Of a stretch of 32,104 bases of DNA, positions 19,279 to 27,887 are shown piece after piece. A program made the translations under genes and the position numbers. Position 1 is the stretch's first letter; every line of letters starts with the position of its first letter. Source of the stretch: an uncultured Eubacteriales bacterium. GTDB taxonomy: Bacteria; Bacillota; Clostridia; Oscillospirales; Oscillospiraceae. The stretch is taken from positions 1-32,104 of the forward strand of contig UQGJ01000027.1 of assembly GCA_900540545.1 (NCBI GenBank), in the 5' to 3' direction. The notes beneath the pieces were generated by a model. That model was given only the letters and a program-made list of their open reading frames with translations. It searched no databases and was not told the origin of the DNA.

Positions 19279-20574
19279 TCACCCGAACAGCAGCGGCAGG
19301 GCGTAGGCGTCGATTTCCCGCTTCACCCGGTCCATGTCGATGGTGAGGAAGTCCCCATTCTGGTATATGACCTTCCCCCGGGCCATATTCATCCACACGT
19401 CACACCCGTGGGCGGCGTAGACCAGGTTTTCCACCGGGTCGTGGCAGGGGATGAGGTTGGGCCGGTCGAAGTCCACCAAAATGAGGTCGGCGGTATAGCC
19501 CGCCTGGACCCGCCCGGTCTTGCGGCCCAAAGCCTTGGCCCCGTTGACGGTGGCCGTCTCCAGGGCGTCCCAGGCGGTCATGGCCAGGGGGTCGTGGGTG
19601 GCCCCGCAGGCCAGGATGGCCGCCAGCTTCATGTCGGCGAAGAGGTCGGTGGCGTTGTTGGAGGAGACCCCGTCGGTGCCCAGGGCCACGTTGACCCCCG
19701 CGTCCCGCATGGCCTTCACCGGGGCGATGCCGCTGCCCAGCTTCAGGTTGGACATGGGGTTGTGGACGGCGCTGACCCCGTGCCGCTGCAAAATCTCCCA
19801 GTCCTCCGGCGTGGTCCAGACGCAGTGGGCGGCGATGGCCCGCACGTCAAAGACCCCGTGGCGCTCAAAGACGGCGGCGGGGGTCAGCCCGTGGCGGGCG
19901 ATGCACTCCTCGTGCTCGCTGCGGGTCTCGGACAAATGGACGTGCATCCCCAGTCCGTGGTCGGCGGCGTAGCGGGCCATCCAGTCCCACAGGGGGGCGT
20001 GGGAGGTGTACTCCCCGTGGACGGAGGCGTCGATGGCGATCTGCCCGCCGTTATAGCCGTGCCAGGTCTCGGTGAGGCGGCGCTGGACCACGCAGTCGCC
20101 GTGGGTCTCCGGGTCGAAGTCGTCGCCGAACTGGGTGCCGCCGCAGCAGATGTTGGCGGACAGGCCCGCGCTCAGCACCTCCTGGATGATGGCGTCATTG
20201 CGCATATACATGTCGGCGATGGTGGTCACGCCGGAGGCCGCCATCTCGGCCAGCCCCAGAGCGGTGCAGGCCCGGACGGCCCGGTCGTCCCACTTGGCTT
20301 CCGTGGGGAAGATATACTGCTGGAGCCAGGTGTGCAGGTCGCAGCCCCCGCCGTAGCCCCGCATGGCCGTCATGGGCACGTGGGTGTGGGCGTTGACGAA
20401 GCCGGGCATGAGGACCTTCCCGGCGCCGTCGATGACGGTCTCGAAGTCCCCCGCCGGCGGTTCGGTCCCCACGGCGGCGATTTCGGTCCCCTCCACGGCC
20501 ACGTAGGCGTTCTTCAGCACCGTCCGCCCCTCGTCCATCAGCACGGCGGTGACGTTTTTTATCAAGGTTGACAT
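19279..20574 (-). CDS. mtaD: Amidohydrolase, MtaD-type (5'-methylthioadenosine/S-adenosylhomocysteine deaminase)
   Basis: A 431-residue metal-dependent deaminase of the TrzN/AtzA/MtaD branch. Metal ligands are visible: PGFVNAHTHVPM (HxH), MHVHLSET, IAAHCVWT and the Asp of LGTDGVSSNN. The segment VHNPMSNLKLGSGIAPV is characteristic of this branch. The expected reaction is deamination of methylthioadenosine or S-adenosylhomocysteine to the inosine form. The neighbouring purine nucleoside phosphorylase could then split the inosine product, so the pair fits purine and thio-nucleoside salvage (inference). The ATG follows GAAAGG. Confidence 0.9.
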   Translation of the reverse strand: MSTLIKNVTAVLMDEGRTVLKNAYVAVEGTEIAAVGTEPPAGDFETVIDGAGKVLMPGFVNAHTHVPMTAMRGYGGGCDLHTWLQQYIFPTEAKWDDRAVRACTALGLAEMAASGVTTIADMYMRNDAIIQEVLSAGLSANICCGGTQFGDDFDPETHGDCVVQRRLTETWHGYNGGQIAIDASVHGEYTSHAPLWDWMARYAADHGLGMHVHLSETRSEHEECIARHGLTPAAVFERHGVFDVRAIAAHCVWTTPEDWEILQRHGVSAVHNPMSNLKLGSGIAPVKAMRDAGVNVALGTDGVSSNNATDLFADMKLAAILACGATHDPLAMTAWDALETATVNGAKALGRKTGRVQAGYTADLILVDFDRPNLIPCHDPVENLVYAAHGCDVWMNMARGKVIYQNGDFLTIDMDRVKREIDAYALPLLFG

Positions 20575-20602
20575 AAATCTTACCTTTCTCCCCGCAGGGC
20601 CC

Positions 20603-20627
20603 GTAGGGACGGCCCTTGCGGCCGTCC
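20603..20627. repeat. Small GTAGGGACGGCC palindrome
   Basis: GTAGGGACGGCCCTTGCGG with the complement GGCCGTCC, in the 64-base gap between the phosphorylase and mtaD. No T-tract follows. Confidence 0.75.
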
Positions 20628-20638
20628 GCCGTCCCCGC

Positions 20639-21463
20639 TTACATCTTCTTCAGGCACTCCAGCACCAGGGCGGAGAACTTGTCCTTGGCGGCGGCAGCGG
20701 CGTCCAGGACCTCCTGCTCGGACAGGGGCTGGTCCAAAATCCCCGCGGCCATGTTGCTGACCAGGGTGAAGCCCAGCACCTGCATACCGCAGTGGGCGGC
20801 CACGATGGCCTCCGGCGCGGTGGACATGCCCACCGCGTCGGCCCCGGCCACCCGGGCGAAGCGGACCTCCGCCGGGGTCTCGTACTGAGGGCCGGGGAAG
20901 TACATGTATACGCCCTCCTTCAAGTCCATGCCCAGGCCCTTGGCGGCGGAGCGGGCCACGTCCTGGAGGGCGGGGGTGTAGATGTGGGAGGCGTCGGGGA
21001 AGCGGACGCCGAACTCGGGGAGGTTCTCGCCCCGGAGGGGGGACTCCATGAAAATCTTGATGTGGTCGGTGATGAGCATCAGGTCCCCGGCGTGGAAGTC
21101 TAGGTTGACGCCGCCGGCGGCGTTGGTCACCACCAGGGTGTCGCAGCCCAGCAACCGCAGGACCCGCACCGCGTAGCCCACCTCCTCGTAGGAGTAGCCC
21201 TCGTAGTGGTGCATCCGCCCCTGCATGACGGCCACCGGCTGGCCCGCCAGGGTGCCGAACACCAACTGCCCCTTGTGGCCGGGGGCGGTGGATGCCTTGA
21301 AGTGGGGGATGTCGTGGTAGGACACGCAGACGGGTCGTTCCACCACGTCCCCCAAAAAGCCCAGGCCGGAGCCCAGGACCATGGCCACCTTGGGGGCGAA
21401 GGAACCGATTTTGGAGCGAATGAAGTCGGCGCTCTCCTGGTATTGGGCAAAGGTATAGTTCAT
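20639..21463 (-). CDS. punA: Purine nucleoside phosphorylase (trimeric, inosine/guanosine type)
   Basis: A 274-residue enzyme that splits inosine, guanosine and deoxy forms into base and (deoxy)ribose-1-phosphate. Family motifs: VLGSGLGFLGD (phosphate loop), MQGRMHHYEGY, VVTNAAGGVN, MLITDHIKI, PGPQYETPAEVR, AVGMSTAPEAIVAAHCGM and VSNMAAGI (purine site). The ATG at 21463 follows AGGAGGG; an earlier in-frame start is within the promoter and is rejected. Together with mtaD it forms a purine salvage unit. Confidence 0.96.
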   Translation of the reverse strand: MNYTFAQYQESADFIRSKIGSFAPKVAMVLGSGLGFLGDVVERPVCVSYHDIPHFKASTAPGHKGQLVFGTLAGQPVAVMQGRMHHYEGYSYEEVGYAVRVLRLLGCDTLVVTNAAGGVNLDFHAGDLMLITDHIKIFMESPLRGENLPEFGVRFPDASHIYTPALQDVARSAAKGLGMDLKEGVYMYFPGPQYETPAEVRFARVAGADAVGMSTAPEAIVAAHCGMQVLGFTLVSNMAAGILDQPLSEQEVLDAAAAAKDKFSALVLECLKKM

Positions 21464-21507
21464 CAAAAAGCCCTCCTGTTTCCTATTAAGTTTGGACAGA
21501 TACAGGC

Positions 21508-21536
21508 ATTTTACACCAGCGGGGCCAAAAAAGCAA
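21508..21536 (-). promoter_or_regulatory. SigA-type promoter of the phosphorylase gene
   Basis: On the minus strand TTGCTT, 17 bases, TAAAAT, about 45 bases before the ATG. Confidence 0.65.
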
Positions 21537-21594
21537 GAAAAGCGACGGAGTACGAAGGGCTTGCGCGTTTTTTCATCCCCCGGCCATAAATTTG

Positions 21595-21603
21595 TGCTAT
21601 ACT
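21595..21603 (+). promoter_or_regulatory. Extended -10 promoter of the lipoprotein gene
   Basis: TGCTATACT (TGn plus TATACT) in AT-rich sequence, about 125 bases before the lipoprotein ATG; no good -35. The leader contains the small palindrome at 21675-21696. Confidence 0.5.
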
Positions 21604-21674
21604 GATTCAAAGGAATAATATGGACGCGGACAGGGAGACGGTTCGCGTGTCCTCAAATGTTCCCGGCTCATCTT

Positions 21675-21696
21675 GTAGGGGCGGCCAATGGCCGCC
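21675..21696. repeat. Small GTAGGGGCGGCC palindrome
   Basis: GTAGGGGCGGCCAATGGCCGCC in the leader of the lipoprotein gene, 34 bases before its ATG. Confidence 0.75.
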
Positions 21697-21729
21697 AACC
21701 GTCCACGTCCTTCGTCAGGAGGTTTTGTT

Positions 21730-22125
21730 ATGAAATCCCGCACGGTGCCATGCGTTCTTCTCCTCTTGGCGCTCTTGTCCCTGACCGCCTGCGCCTCCGC
21801 CGGGACGGGGTATACCCGCGCCACCGGGCAATATGTCCGCACCGGCTCCGGGCGGGACGTGATGATCCGCGACCTGGACGGCGAGCCGGAGTTTATCTTC
21901 CTCACCGACGCCACCGCGTCCGGGACCGCCCTCGACCAACTCCAGACCGGCGACACCATCCGCATTGACTTCGTGCTGATTGAGTACAGCGAAGCGGGCG
22001 ACTATGGATACACGGATGTCTTTCTTTGCAAACGGACTAAAACGGGCTCTCCAGGCGACGTGCCCGACACATATCTGGAACAAATCGAAGCCCTGGATGC
22101 CCTCTATCCCGTCACAGAACCGTAA
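21730..22125 (+). CDS. Small lipoprotein of unknown function
   Basis: A 131-residue protein. The signal peptide (MKSRTVPCVLLLLALLSLTAC) ends in a lipobox LTAC, so Cys21 should be lipidated and the protein held on the outer face of the membrane. The mature part is about 110 residues with alternating hydrophobic strands (YVRTGSGRDVMIRDLDGEPEFIFLTD, DTIRIDFVLIEYSEAGDYGYTDVFLCKRT), suggesting a small beta-rich (OB-like) fold. The family is not recognised. AGGAGG precedes the ATG. It stands alone and is convergent with the amidohydrolase gene. Confidence 0.85.
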   Translation: MKSRTVPCVLLLLALLSLTACASAGTGYTRATGQYVRTGSGRDVMIRDLDGEPEFIFLTDATASGTALDQLQTGDTIRIDFVLIEYSEAGDYGYTDVFLCKRTKTGSPGDVPDTYLEQIEALDALYPVTEP

Positions 22126-22155
22126 CCAAGCCCAGCCTTTCTCTCACTATCAGAA

Positions 22156-22193
22156 AACAGGACCGGGCGCCGAAAATGGCGCCCGGTCCTGTT
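22156..22193. terminator. Terminator between lipoprotein and amidohydrolase genes
   Basis: A perfect 16-bp stem (22156-22171 with 22178-22193, AACAGGACCGGGCGCC) with a 6-base loop. TTTT follows on the minus strand (inside GTTTTCTG); the plus-strand tail is weak. Confidence 0.85.
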
Positions 22194-22202
22194 CTGTGCG
22201 GT

Positions 22203-24632
22203 TTACGCGCCGATGCTCTCCTTGATATGCTCGGCGCTGTATCCCATCAGCTCCCCGTAACGGGTCGCCAGGTCGATCTGCTTCTCCTCGGTGTACTTGC
22301 CGTCGGCGATGAGCTGGGCCTCCTCGGCCTTCAGGGCCTTGTACTCCTCCAGCACGGCGTCATCCTGATAGATGATATACACCCACTGCCCCTCCATATC
22401 CACGTCGGCGAAGAGCTTGGTCAGCAGCAGGTCCCGGTCGATGAAATACTTCACGCCGTAGCCCGCGCACTTCTTGGCCACGTAGAGGGTCAGCACGGAC
22501 TCCATCAGGGGGTCGAAGGGGTCGGAGAAGGCCAGGTCCTTGGCCCCGGTCATGATGACGTCGCAGAAGGCCCCCACGGTGCCGTCGAAGTTCCCCAGGT
22601 CGAAGCTGTACTGGTCCACGCTCTGGGCGGGGACGGCGGGGCTGCCGTTACGGCTGGTGGAGACGGTGGCGCTGGCCTGGCACCAGGTGACGGTGTAGCC
22701 CAGACCCTCGAACAGGGCCCGCACGCCCACGTGGTCCACGCCGCCGATGGTCTTCACCGGCAGGTCAACGGTCTTATCGTTATAGGTCACGGTGACGGTC
22801 CCATCTTTCTTCTCTGCGGCGGCGCTCATAAAGCCCACCATGTCATTCACCGGCACATAGATGGCGCCGGGCTCCACCACGGGGGCGGAGTTGAGGGTGG
22901 CGGGCTTGCCCTGCCAGACGATGGTGGGGACAGTGACGTCCTTGGTGTAGACCACCTCGCCGCCGGAGACGGTCATCAGGGCCTGGATGTCCTTGATGTC
23001 GGTCTCCGGGCAGGTCATGTAGTCCCGGTCGATGACCACGAAGTCGGCCAGCTTGCCCACTTCCAGAGAGCCCTTGATGTCCTCCTCAAACTGTCCGTAT
23101 GCGGCCCAGATGGTGAAGGCCTTCAGGGCCTCCAGACGGGTGACCTTCTGTCCGGGGTACCAGCCGCCGTCGGGGTTGCCGTCGCGGTCCATCCGGGTGA
23201 CGCCGGCATACAGGCCGTGATAGGGGTTGACCAGCTCCACCGGGGCGTCGGAGCCGCCGATGATGATGCCGCCCTGGTCCAGCACGGTCCGCCAGGCGTA
23301 GGCGGTCTTGATGCGCTCCGGGCCCAGCCGGTCCTCGGCCATGGCCTTGTCGGAGGTCGCGTGGGTAAACTGCATGGCGGTGAGGATGCCCAAGTCCATG
23401 GCCCGGTCGATGTCCTCCGGCGTCACCACCTGGAAGTGCTCCACCCGCAGGCGGGCGTCCTCCCTCGGCTCCTCCGTCAGCATGCGCTCGTAGGTATTCA
23501 GGACCTGGTGGTTGGCTCCATCGCCGATGGCGTGGTAGGCGATCTGGTAACCGTTGGAGTAGGCCAGGTGCATCACGTCGTAGATCTCCTCGTCGGTGAA
23601 GCGGTACGCGCCCTTGTGGCCCTCACGGTCGGAGTAATCCTCCAGCAGGGCGGAGCCGCGGGAGCCCAGGGCCCCGTCGCCCAGCACCTTCACGCCCATG
23701 ACCGCCATGTGGTCGTCATAGAGCTCCCCGGTGGGCTTGTTGGTGCGCACGTACTCGGCCTCGTCGCTGTCGGTGCTGTTGAGCATCATCATGGGGTAGA
23801 TGCGCAGTTTCAGTTCCCCGCTCTCATAGAGGTCCTTGTAGTGCTGAAGATAGTTCACCTTGGTGCCCGCGTCCATGGCGGAGGTGATGCCATAGGAAAA
23901 CAGCTCCTCCTGAGCCATGAGGACCGCGTTCTTCTGGGCCTCGGCGCTCCAGGCGGGAATCAGGTGAAGCACATCCACCGCCGCGTTGTCGGTGAGGCAG
24001 CCCAGGAGCTTGCCGTCCTCCGTCTTGAGGATCTCACCGCCCTGGGGGTTGGGGGTGTCGTCGGTGATGGCGGCCAGTTCCAGGGCCAGGGAGTTCACCC
24101 ACGCCATGTGGTTGTCCCCCCGGAGCAGGAACACGGGGTTCTCCGGCGCCACGGCGTCCAGCTCCTCCTTGGAGGGGTAGCCTGGGACCTCCCACAGGGT
24201 GTCCATCCAGCCGCTGCCCTGGATCCACTCGCCGGGCTGGGCCGCCTCGGCGGCCGCCTTGACCTGGGCCAGGATGTCCTCCTTGGACTTGAAGTAGCAG
24301 TCCAGCTTCAGGTGGTTTTCGCCCAGATTACTGATGTGCATATGCCCCTCGATGAGGCCGGGCAGCACCGTGCCGCCCTCCAGGTCGGTGACCTGGGTCC
24401 CGGCGCCGATGTAGGCCTCCACGCCGGAGTCGTCGCCCACGTAGACCAGCCGGCCGTCCTTGACGGCCAGGGCCGTGGCGTGGGGGTTGGCGTCGTCCAC
24501 CGTATAGATATTCGCGTTCCGATATACGCTGTCGGCGGACTCGGGGCCCGCCGCGAAGGCGGGGGTCATGCCCGCCAGCATGGCCACGGTCAAGGTGGCG
24601 GCAACCAACCGCCCGATGGTGTTCCGTTTCAT
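22203..24632 (-). CDS. Secreted amidohydrolase (YtcJ/LAF3-like) with C-terminal copper-amine-oxidase-N-like domain
   Basis: An 809-residue protein. The Sec signal peptide is residues 1-28 (ends TPAFAAG). Residues about 35-565 are an amidohydrolase-3 domain: metal-site motifs GLIEGHMHIS, KVLGDGALGSRGSALLEDYS, YHAIGDGANHQVL, RVEHFQVVTPEDI and IIGGSDAPVEL, ending GKLADFVVIDRDYM. After about 590 a repeat-like domain resembling the copper amine oxidase N-terminal (stalk) domain follows (IYVPVNDMVGFM, VGGVDHVGVRALFEGLGYTVTW type), often found on secreted Firmicute proteins. The last 140 residues are unrecognised. Substrates of this subfamily are poorly known. The ATG at 24632 follows TTAGGAGGAA. 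Divergent from a Crp/Fnr regulator that may control it. Confidence 0.88.
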   Translation of the reverse strand: MKRNTIGRLVAATLTVAMLAGMTPAFAAGPESADSVYRNANIYTVDDANPHATALAVKDGRLVYVGDDSGVEAYIGAGTQVTDLEGGTVLPGLIEGHMHISNLGENHLKLDCYFKSKEDILAQVKAAAEAAQPGEWIQGSGWMDTLWEVPGYPSKEELDAVAPENPVFLLRGDNHMAWVNSLALELAAITDDTPNPQGGEILKTEDGKLLGCLTDNAAVDVLHLIPAWSAEAQKNAVLMAQEELFSYGITSAMDAGTKVNYLQHYKDLYESGELKLRIYPMMMLNSTDSDEAEYVRTNKPTGELYDDHMAVMGVKVLGDGALGSRGSALLEDYSDREGHKGAYRFTDEEIYDVMHLAYSNGYQIAYHAIGDGANHQVLNTYERMLTEEPREDARLRVEHFQVVTPEDIDRAMDLGILTAMQFTHATSDKAMAEDRLGPERIKTAYAWRTVLDQGGIIIGGSDAPVELVNPYHGLYAGVTRMDRDGNPDGGWYPGQKVTRLEALKAFTIWAAYGQFEEDIKGSLEVGKLADFVVIDRDYMTCPETDIKDIQALMTVSGGEVVYTKDVTVPTIVWQGKPATLNSAPVVEPGAIYVPVNDMVGFMSAAAEKKDGTVTVTYNDKTVDLPVKTIGGVDHVGVRALFEGLGYTVTWCQASATVSTSRNGSPAVPAQSVDQYSFDLGNFDGTVGAFCDVIMTGAKDLAFSDPFDPLMESVLTLYVAKKCAGYGVKYFIDRDLLLTKLFADVDMEGQWVYIIYQDDAVLEEYKALKAEEAQLIADGKYTEEKQIDLATRYGELMGYSAEHIKESIGA

Positions 24633-24758
24633 CTTCGTTCCTCCTAAAATCGATTGGACTCTATGGGGCTGCCTCTGTTGCTCCGGTCCCTTACCACGCG
24701 CTCCTTTCTTTCCCATCTTTACAAAACCGGCCAGCCTTTTCGGCATGGCATTGGCTGT

Positions 24759-24791
24759 ATTATACAAAGGCGGTTTTGGATTTTCTGTCAA
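24759..24791 (-). promoter_or_regulatory. Promoter of the amidohydrolase gene with long spacer
   Basis: On the minus strand consensus TTGACA and TATAAT are separated by 21 bases instead of 17, so it may need an activator or use another -35. The leader is about 120 bases. Confidence 0.5.
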
Positions 24792-24867
24792 CTACTTTAC
24801 AAAAAGATTGCTTCGTGGGAAAATAGTCACAGAAAAGCCCCGGCAGGGAATCATACGGAGGTTGCAC

Positions 24868-25599
24868 ATGGGAATCGAGATACCATCCACAGGCGAGGAG
24901 ACCTCCCTGGGGCGGCGCTTTCCCCTCTCCCCCTGGCTTTCCGTCCAGGGCATGGACTGGACCGAACTCACCCATGGCTTCCGCCCTGAGGTCCTCCCAA
25001 AGGGGGCCGTACTGTACCGCCAGGGGGCCCTCTCCTCGGAGATGTTCCTCATCCAGGAGGGGCGGGTCCAGCTGGAGTGTTGCAGCGCCAGCGGGAAAAA
25101 GCGGGCCATCTATGTGGTGTCCGGCCAACTGACCATGGGGGAGGCCGGGGCCATGTTCGGCGGCAGCCACGACTTTCAGGCCGTGGCGGTAAGCCAGTGT
25201 CTGGTCTACCGCATCCCCGCCGTGGAGTTCCGCCGCCGGGTGGAGTCCTCCGCCACCCTGGCCGCCCAGGTCCTCCAGGTGGCCGCGCGGAAGGGGCAGG
25301 TCCTGGCCAAACTGCTGACCCTGAACAGCCTGCTGGAGCTGCCCGCCCGCCTGGCCTACGCCCTGCTGGACCTGGTCCCGCAGTACGGGGTCCCGGAGGG
25401 GGACGGGGTAGTCATCACCCTCCGCTTCACCCACCAGGAGATGGCCGACCTGCTGGGGGTGTCCCGGGTGGCGGTGACCCAGGGGCTGCTGGAATTTACC
25501 CGCCAGGGACTGCTGGAAAAACGGAACGGCCTCTATTTCATCCCCAGCCTGTCCGCCCTGGAGGACTGCCGGGCGGGCAGGACGGCGGGGGCGGGATGA
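24868..25599 (+). CDS. Crp/Fnr-family transcriptional regulator
   Basis: A 243-residue protein. A cyclic-nucleotide-binding-type beta barrel covers about 40-145 (LPKGAVLYRQGALSSEMFLIQEGRVQLE, SGQLTMGEAGAMFGG). The dimer helix lies at about 125-160, and the C-terminal winged helix-turn-helix at about 165-235 (TLRFTHQEMADLLGVSRVAVTQGLLEFTRQGLLEKRNG). No Fnr-type cysteine cluster is seen at the N-terminus, and the Arg expected for cAMP contact is not obvious, so the ligand is unknown. ATG at 24868 follows GGAGG by 5 bases; the frame is open much further upstream without coding signal. Divergent from the secreted amidohydrolase, 235 bases apart. Confidence 0.9.
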   Translation: MGIEIPSTGEETSLGRRFPLSPWLSVQGMDWTELTHGFRPEVLPKGAVLYRQGALSSEMFLIQEGRVQLECCSASGKKRAIYVVSGQLTMGEAGAMFGGSHDFQAVAVSQCLVYRIPAVEFRRRVESSATLAAQVLQVAARKGQVLAKLLTLNSLLELPARLAYALLDLVPQYGVPEGDGVVITLRFTHQEMADLLGVSRVAVTQGLLEFTRQGLLEKRNGLYFIPSLSALEDCRAGRTAGAG

Positions 25600-25648
25600 C
25601 CGCCCTGCCGCGCCAACCCATACCATCATTTTGAGGGAGGGAAGTTTC

Positions 25649-26050
25649 ATGCGGAAGCACATCATCCACGCGCTCTGCCCGCTGTCCCGGCTCGTGCTCC
25701 TGGCGGTCTATGGATTGTATCAGTTTTCTACACGCGCACTTTTTCCGCTGGCCCAGAAAACCTTCGATACCCGCCCGCTCCTGGCCGCCCTCCTGGGATT
25801 CTCTGTGGCGCTGGGGCTTTTGCTCTGCGCCGCCCTCTGCCTGCGGCCCCACGAGCAGGCCCCGTCGCCCGTCCCGCTGCTGGCGGCGGACGGACTTCTG
25901 GTCCTGGGCTTTCTGCTCAGCGGGCGTCGGGCCTTCCTGGGTCCGAGGACCAGCCCCGAGCTGTACCTAGTCCTGCTTGTGGCGGCCGTGTTCCTCCTCA
26001 TCCGCGATGCGCGCTTCGCGGCAGGTCTTCGGGGCCGGCGGGCCCCGTGA
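25649..26050 (+). CDS. Small membrane protein of unknown function
   Basis: A 133-residue protein with about four hydrophobic segments (PLSRLVLLAVYGLYQF, LLAALLGFSVALGLLLCAALCL, PLLAADGLLVLGFLLSG, LYLVLLVAAVFLLI) and a basic C-terminus (RGRRAP). The family is not recognised. The ATG at 25649 follows GAGGGAGGGAAG. It lies 50 bases after the Crp/Fnr gene with no terminator seen between, so it is probably in the same transcript. Confidence 0.8.
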   Translation: MRKHIIHALCPLSRLVLLAVYGLYQFSTRALFPLAQKTFDTRPLLAALLGFSVALGLLLCAALCLRPHEQAPSPVPLLAADGLLVLGFLLSGRRAFLGPRTSPELYLVLLVAAVFLLIRDARFAAGLRGRRAP

Positions 26051-26068
26051 CGCCCCCTGAAAAAACAA

Positions 26069-26100
26069 CATGCCCGGCCCCCTCACGGGGGCCGGGCATG
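26069..26100. terminator. Bidirectional terminator between the membrane protein gene and the hydrogenase operon
   Basis: A perfect 14-bp stem (26069-26082 with 26087-26100, CATGCCCGGCCCCC) with a TCAC loop. On the minus strand TTGTTTTTTC follows; on the plus strand TCTCTTTTCT. Confidence 0.92.
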
Positions 26101-26111
26101 TCTCTTTTCTC

Positions 26112-27872
26112 TTATCCGTCCGTCCGGTACCGCTTCTGGGGCACGTAGGTGCAGTGGAGCAGCTCGTGGGCCCGGTGGCCGCCGGGGGTGCCCAGATAGT
26201 CCTTGTAGACGGTCTGAAGGACCGGGTTCTCGTGGCTCTTGCGGATGGGCATGGCCTCGTCCTGCCGGTAGAGGGCCGCCGCCCGGAGGGCCTTCAAATC
26301 CGTGAAGGAGCGCACGTCCGCCGGGTGGAGGGGCTGGCCGCCGCCGTTGATGCACCCGCCGGGGCAGGCCATGAACTCAATGAAGTCGTAGTGCATGGTC
26401 CCGGCCTTGATGCCGTCCAGCACCAGCTTGGCGTTGTGGAGGCCGGAGGCCACGCAGACCCGGACGGTGCGGCCGGGCAGCTCGTAGGCGGCCTCCTTGA
26501 TGCCCTCCATGCCCCGAACCTCATGAAACTCCAGGGGGGCCATCTCGCCGCCGGTGACCTTCTCCACCACGGTGCGCAGGGCCGCCTCCATGACGCCGCC
26601 GGAGGCGCCGAAGATGACGGACGCGCCGGTGGACAGGCCCAGCATGGGGTCGAACTGCCCCTCGGGCAGGTGGTCGAAGAGGATGCCCGCCCGCTGGACC
26701 ATCCGGGCCAGCTCCCGGGTGGTGATGGACACGTCCACGGGCATACAGCCGTTGTTCATCCGCTGCTCCTCCCGGAGGACCTCGTACTTCTTGGCGGTGC
26801 AGGGCATGACGGAGACCACGAAGATGTCCTTGGGGTCGATGCCCGCCTTCTCGGCGTAGTAGCTCTTCACCAGGGAGCCGAACATCTGCTGGGGGGACTT
26901 GCAGGAGGACAGGTGGGAAATCATGTCCGGGTAGTGCTGCTCACAGTACCGGATCCAGCCGGGAGAGCAGGAGGTGATCATGGGCAGCTCGCCGCCCTCA
27001 CTGAGGCGCTGGAGGAACTCGGTGCCCTCCTCCATGATGGTGAAGTCGGCGGCGTTATCCACGTCGAAGACCTTGTCGAAGCCCAGGCGGCGCAGGGCGG
27101 TGACCATCTTCCCCTCCACGTTGGTGCCCACGGGCAACCCGAAGCACTCGCCCAGGGTGACCCGGACGGAGGGGGCGGGGCCCACCACCACGTGCTTGGT
27201 GGGGTCGTTGAGGGCGGCCCAGACCTTGGCGGTGTCGTCCTTCTCGCTGAGGGCCCCGGTGGGGCAGGCCACGATGCACTGGCCGCAGGAGACGCAGTCC
27301 ACCTCGCTGAGGTCTCGGTCGAAGGCGCAGCCGATGTGGGTGGCGAAGCCCCGGTCGTTGCAGCCGATGACCCCCACCTCCTGGTACTTCCGGCACACGG
27401 CGGTGCAGCGGCGGCACAGGACGCACTTGGAGTTGTCCCGGACCAGATGGGGGGCGGAGTCCTCAATGCGGGGCAGCAGCTCGTCGTTGGCGTAGCGCAC
27501 GGCGTCGATGCCCAGCTCGGCGGCCAGCTCCCGGAGCTCACAGTGGGCGTTCCGGGCGCAGGTGAGGCAGTCCATCCGGTGGTTGGACAGGATCAGCTCC
27601 AGGGTGAGCTGGCGGGAATGGCGCACCCGCTCGGTGTTGGTGTACACCTCCATGCCCTCGCTGACCGGGTAGACGCAGGAGGCCACCAGGGCCTTGGCCC
27701 CCTTGACCTCCACCACGCAGATGCGGCAGGCGCCGATCTCGTTGATGTCCTTGAGGAAGCACAGGGAGGGGATCTTGATGCCGGCGTTCCGGGCGGCCTC
27801 CAGCACGGTGGTGCCCTCGGGCACGGTGACCGAAATGTCGTTGATTTTCAGATTGACCATTTTCTTGTCCAT
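26112..27872 (-). CDS. hndD: [FeFe] hydrogenase catalytic subunit of an NAD(P)H-linked complex
   Basis: A 586-residue protein. The N-terminal [2Fe-2S] domain has Cys38, 49, 52 and 66. A His-ligated [4Fe-4S] site is His98/Cys102/Cys105/Cys111. Two [4Fe-4S] ferredoxin motifs follow (Cys150-160 and 193-203). The H-cluster domain has L1 ITSCSPGWI (residues 299-307), L2 VMPCTAKKYE and L3 FMACPGGCINGGGQP. It makes or consumes H2 and, with the hndC- and hndA-like subunits, should couple ferredoxin and NAD(P)H electrons (bifurcating type). L1 reads TSCSP rather than the textbook TSCCP. The ATG follows AGGAGGGGAG; 15 bases separate it from hndC. The operon terminator is at 26069-26100. Confidence 0.95.
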   Translation of the reverse strand: MDKKMVNLKINDISVTVPEGTTVLEAARNAGIKIPSLCFLKDINEIGACRICVVEVKGAKALVASCVYPVSEGMEVYTNTERVRHSRQLTLELILSNHRMDCLTCARNAHCELRELAAELGIDAVRYANDELLPRIEDSAPHLVRDNSKCVLCRRCTAVCRKYQEVGVIGCNDRGFATHIGCAFDRDLSEVDCVSCGQCIVACPTGALSEKDDTAKVWAALNDPTKHVVVGPAPSVRVTLGECFGLPVGTNVEGKMVTALRRLGFDKVFDVDNAADFTIMEEGTEFLQRLSEGGELPMITSCSPGWIRYCEQHYPDMISHLSSCKSPQQMFGSLVKSYYAEKAGIDPKDIFVVSVMPCTAKKYEVLREEQRMNNGCMPVDVSITTRELARMVQRAGILFDHLPEGQFDPMLGLSTGASVIFGASGGVMEAALRTVVEKVTGGEMAPLEFHEVRGMEGIKEAAYELPGRTVRVCVASGLHNAKLVLDGIKAGTMHYDFIEFMACPGGCINGGGQPLHPADVRSFTDLKALRAAALYRQDEAMPIRKSHENPVLQTVYKDYLGTPGGHRAHELLHCTYVPQKRYRTDG

Positions 27873-27887
27873 GTTCTTCTCCCCTCC

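Noticed and set aside
22176..24647. Long open frame antisense to the secreted amidohydrolase
   Set aside because: Same GC-driven shadow pattern; no ribosome site and no recognisable domain, while the minus strand has signal peptide and metal motifs.
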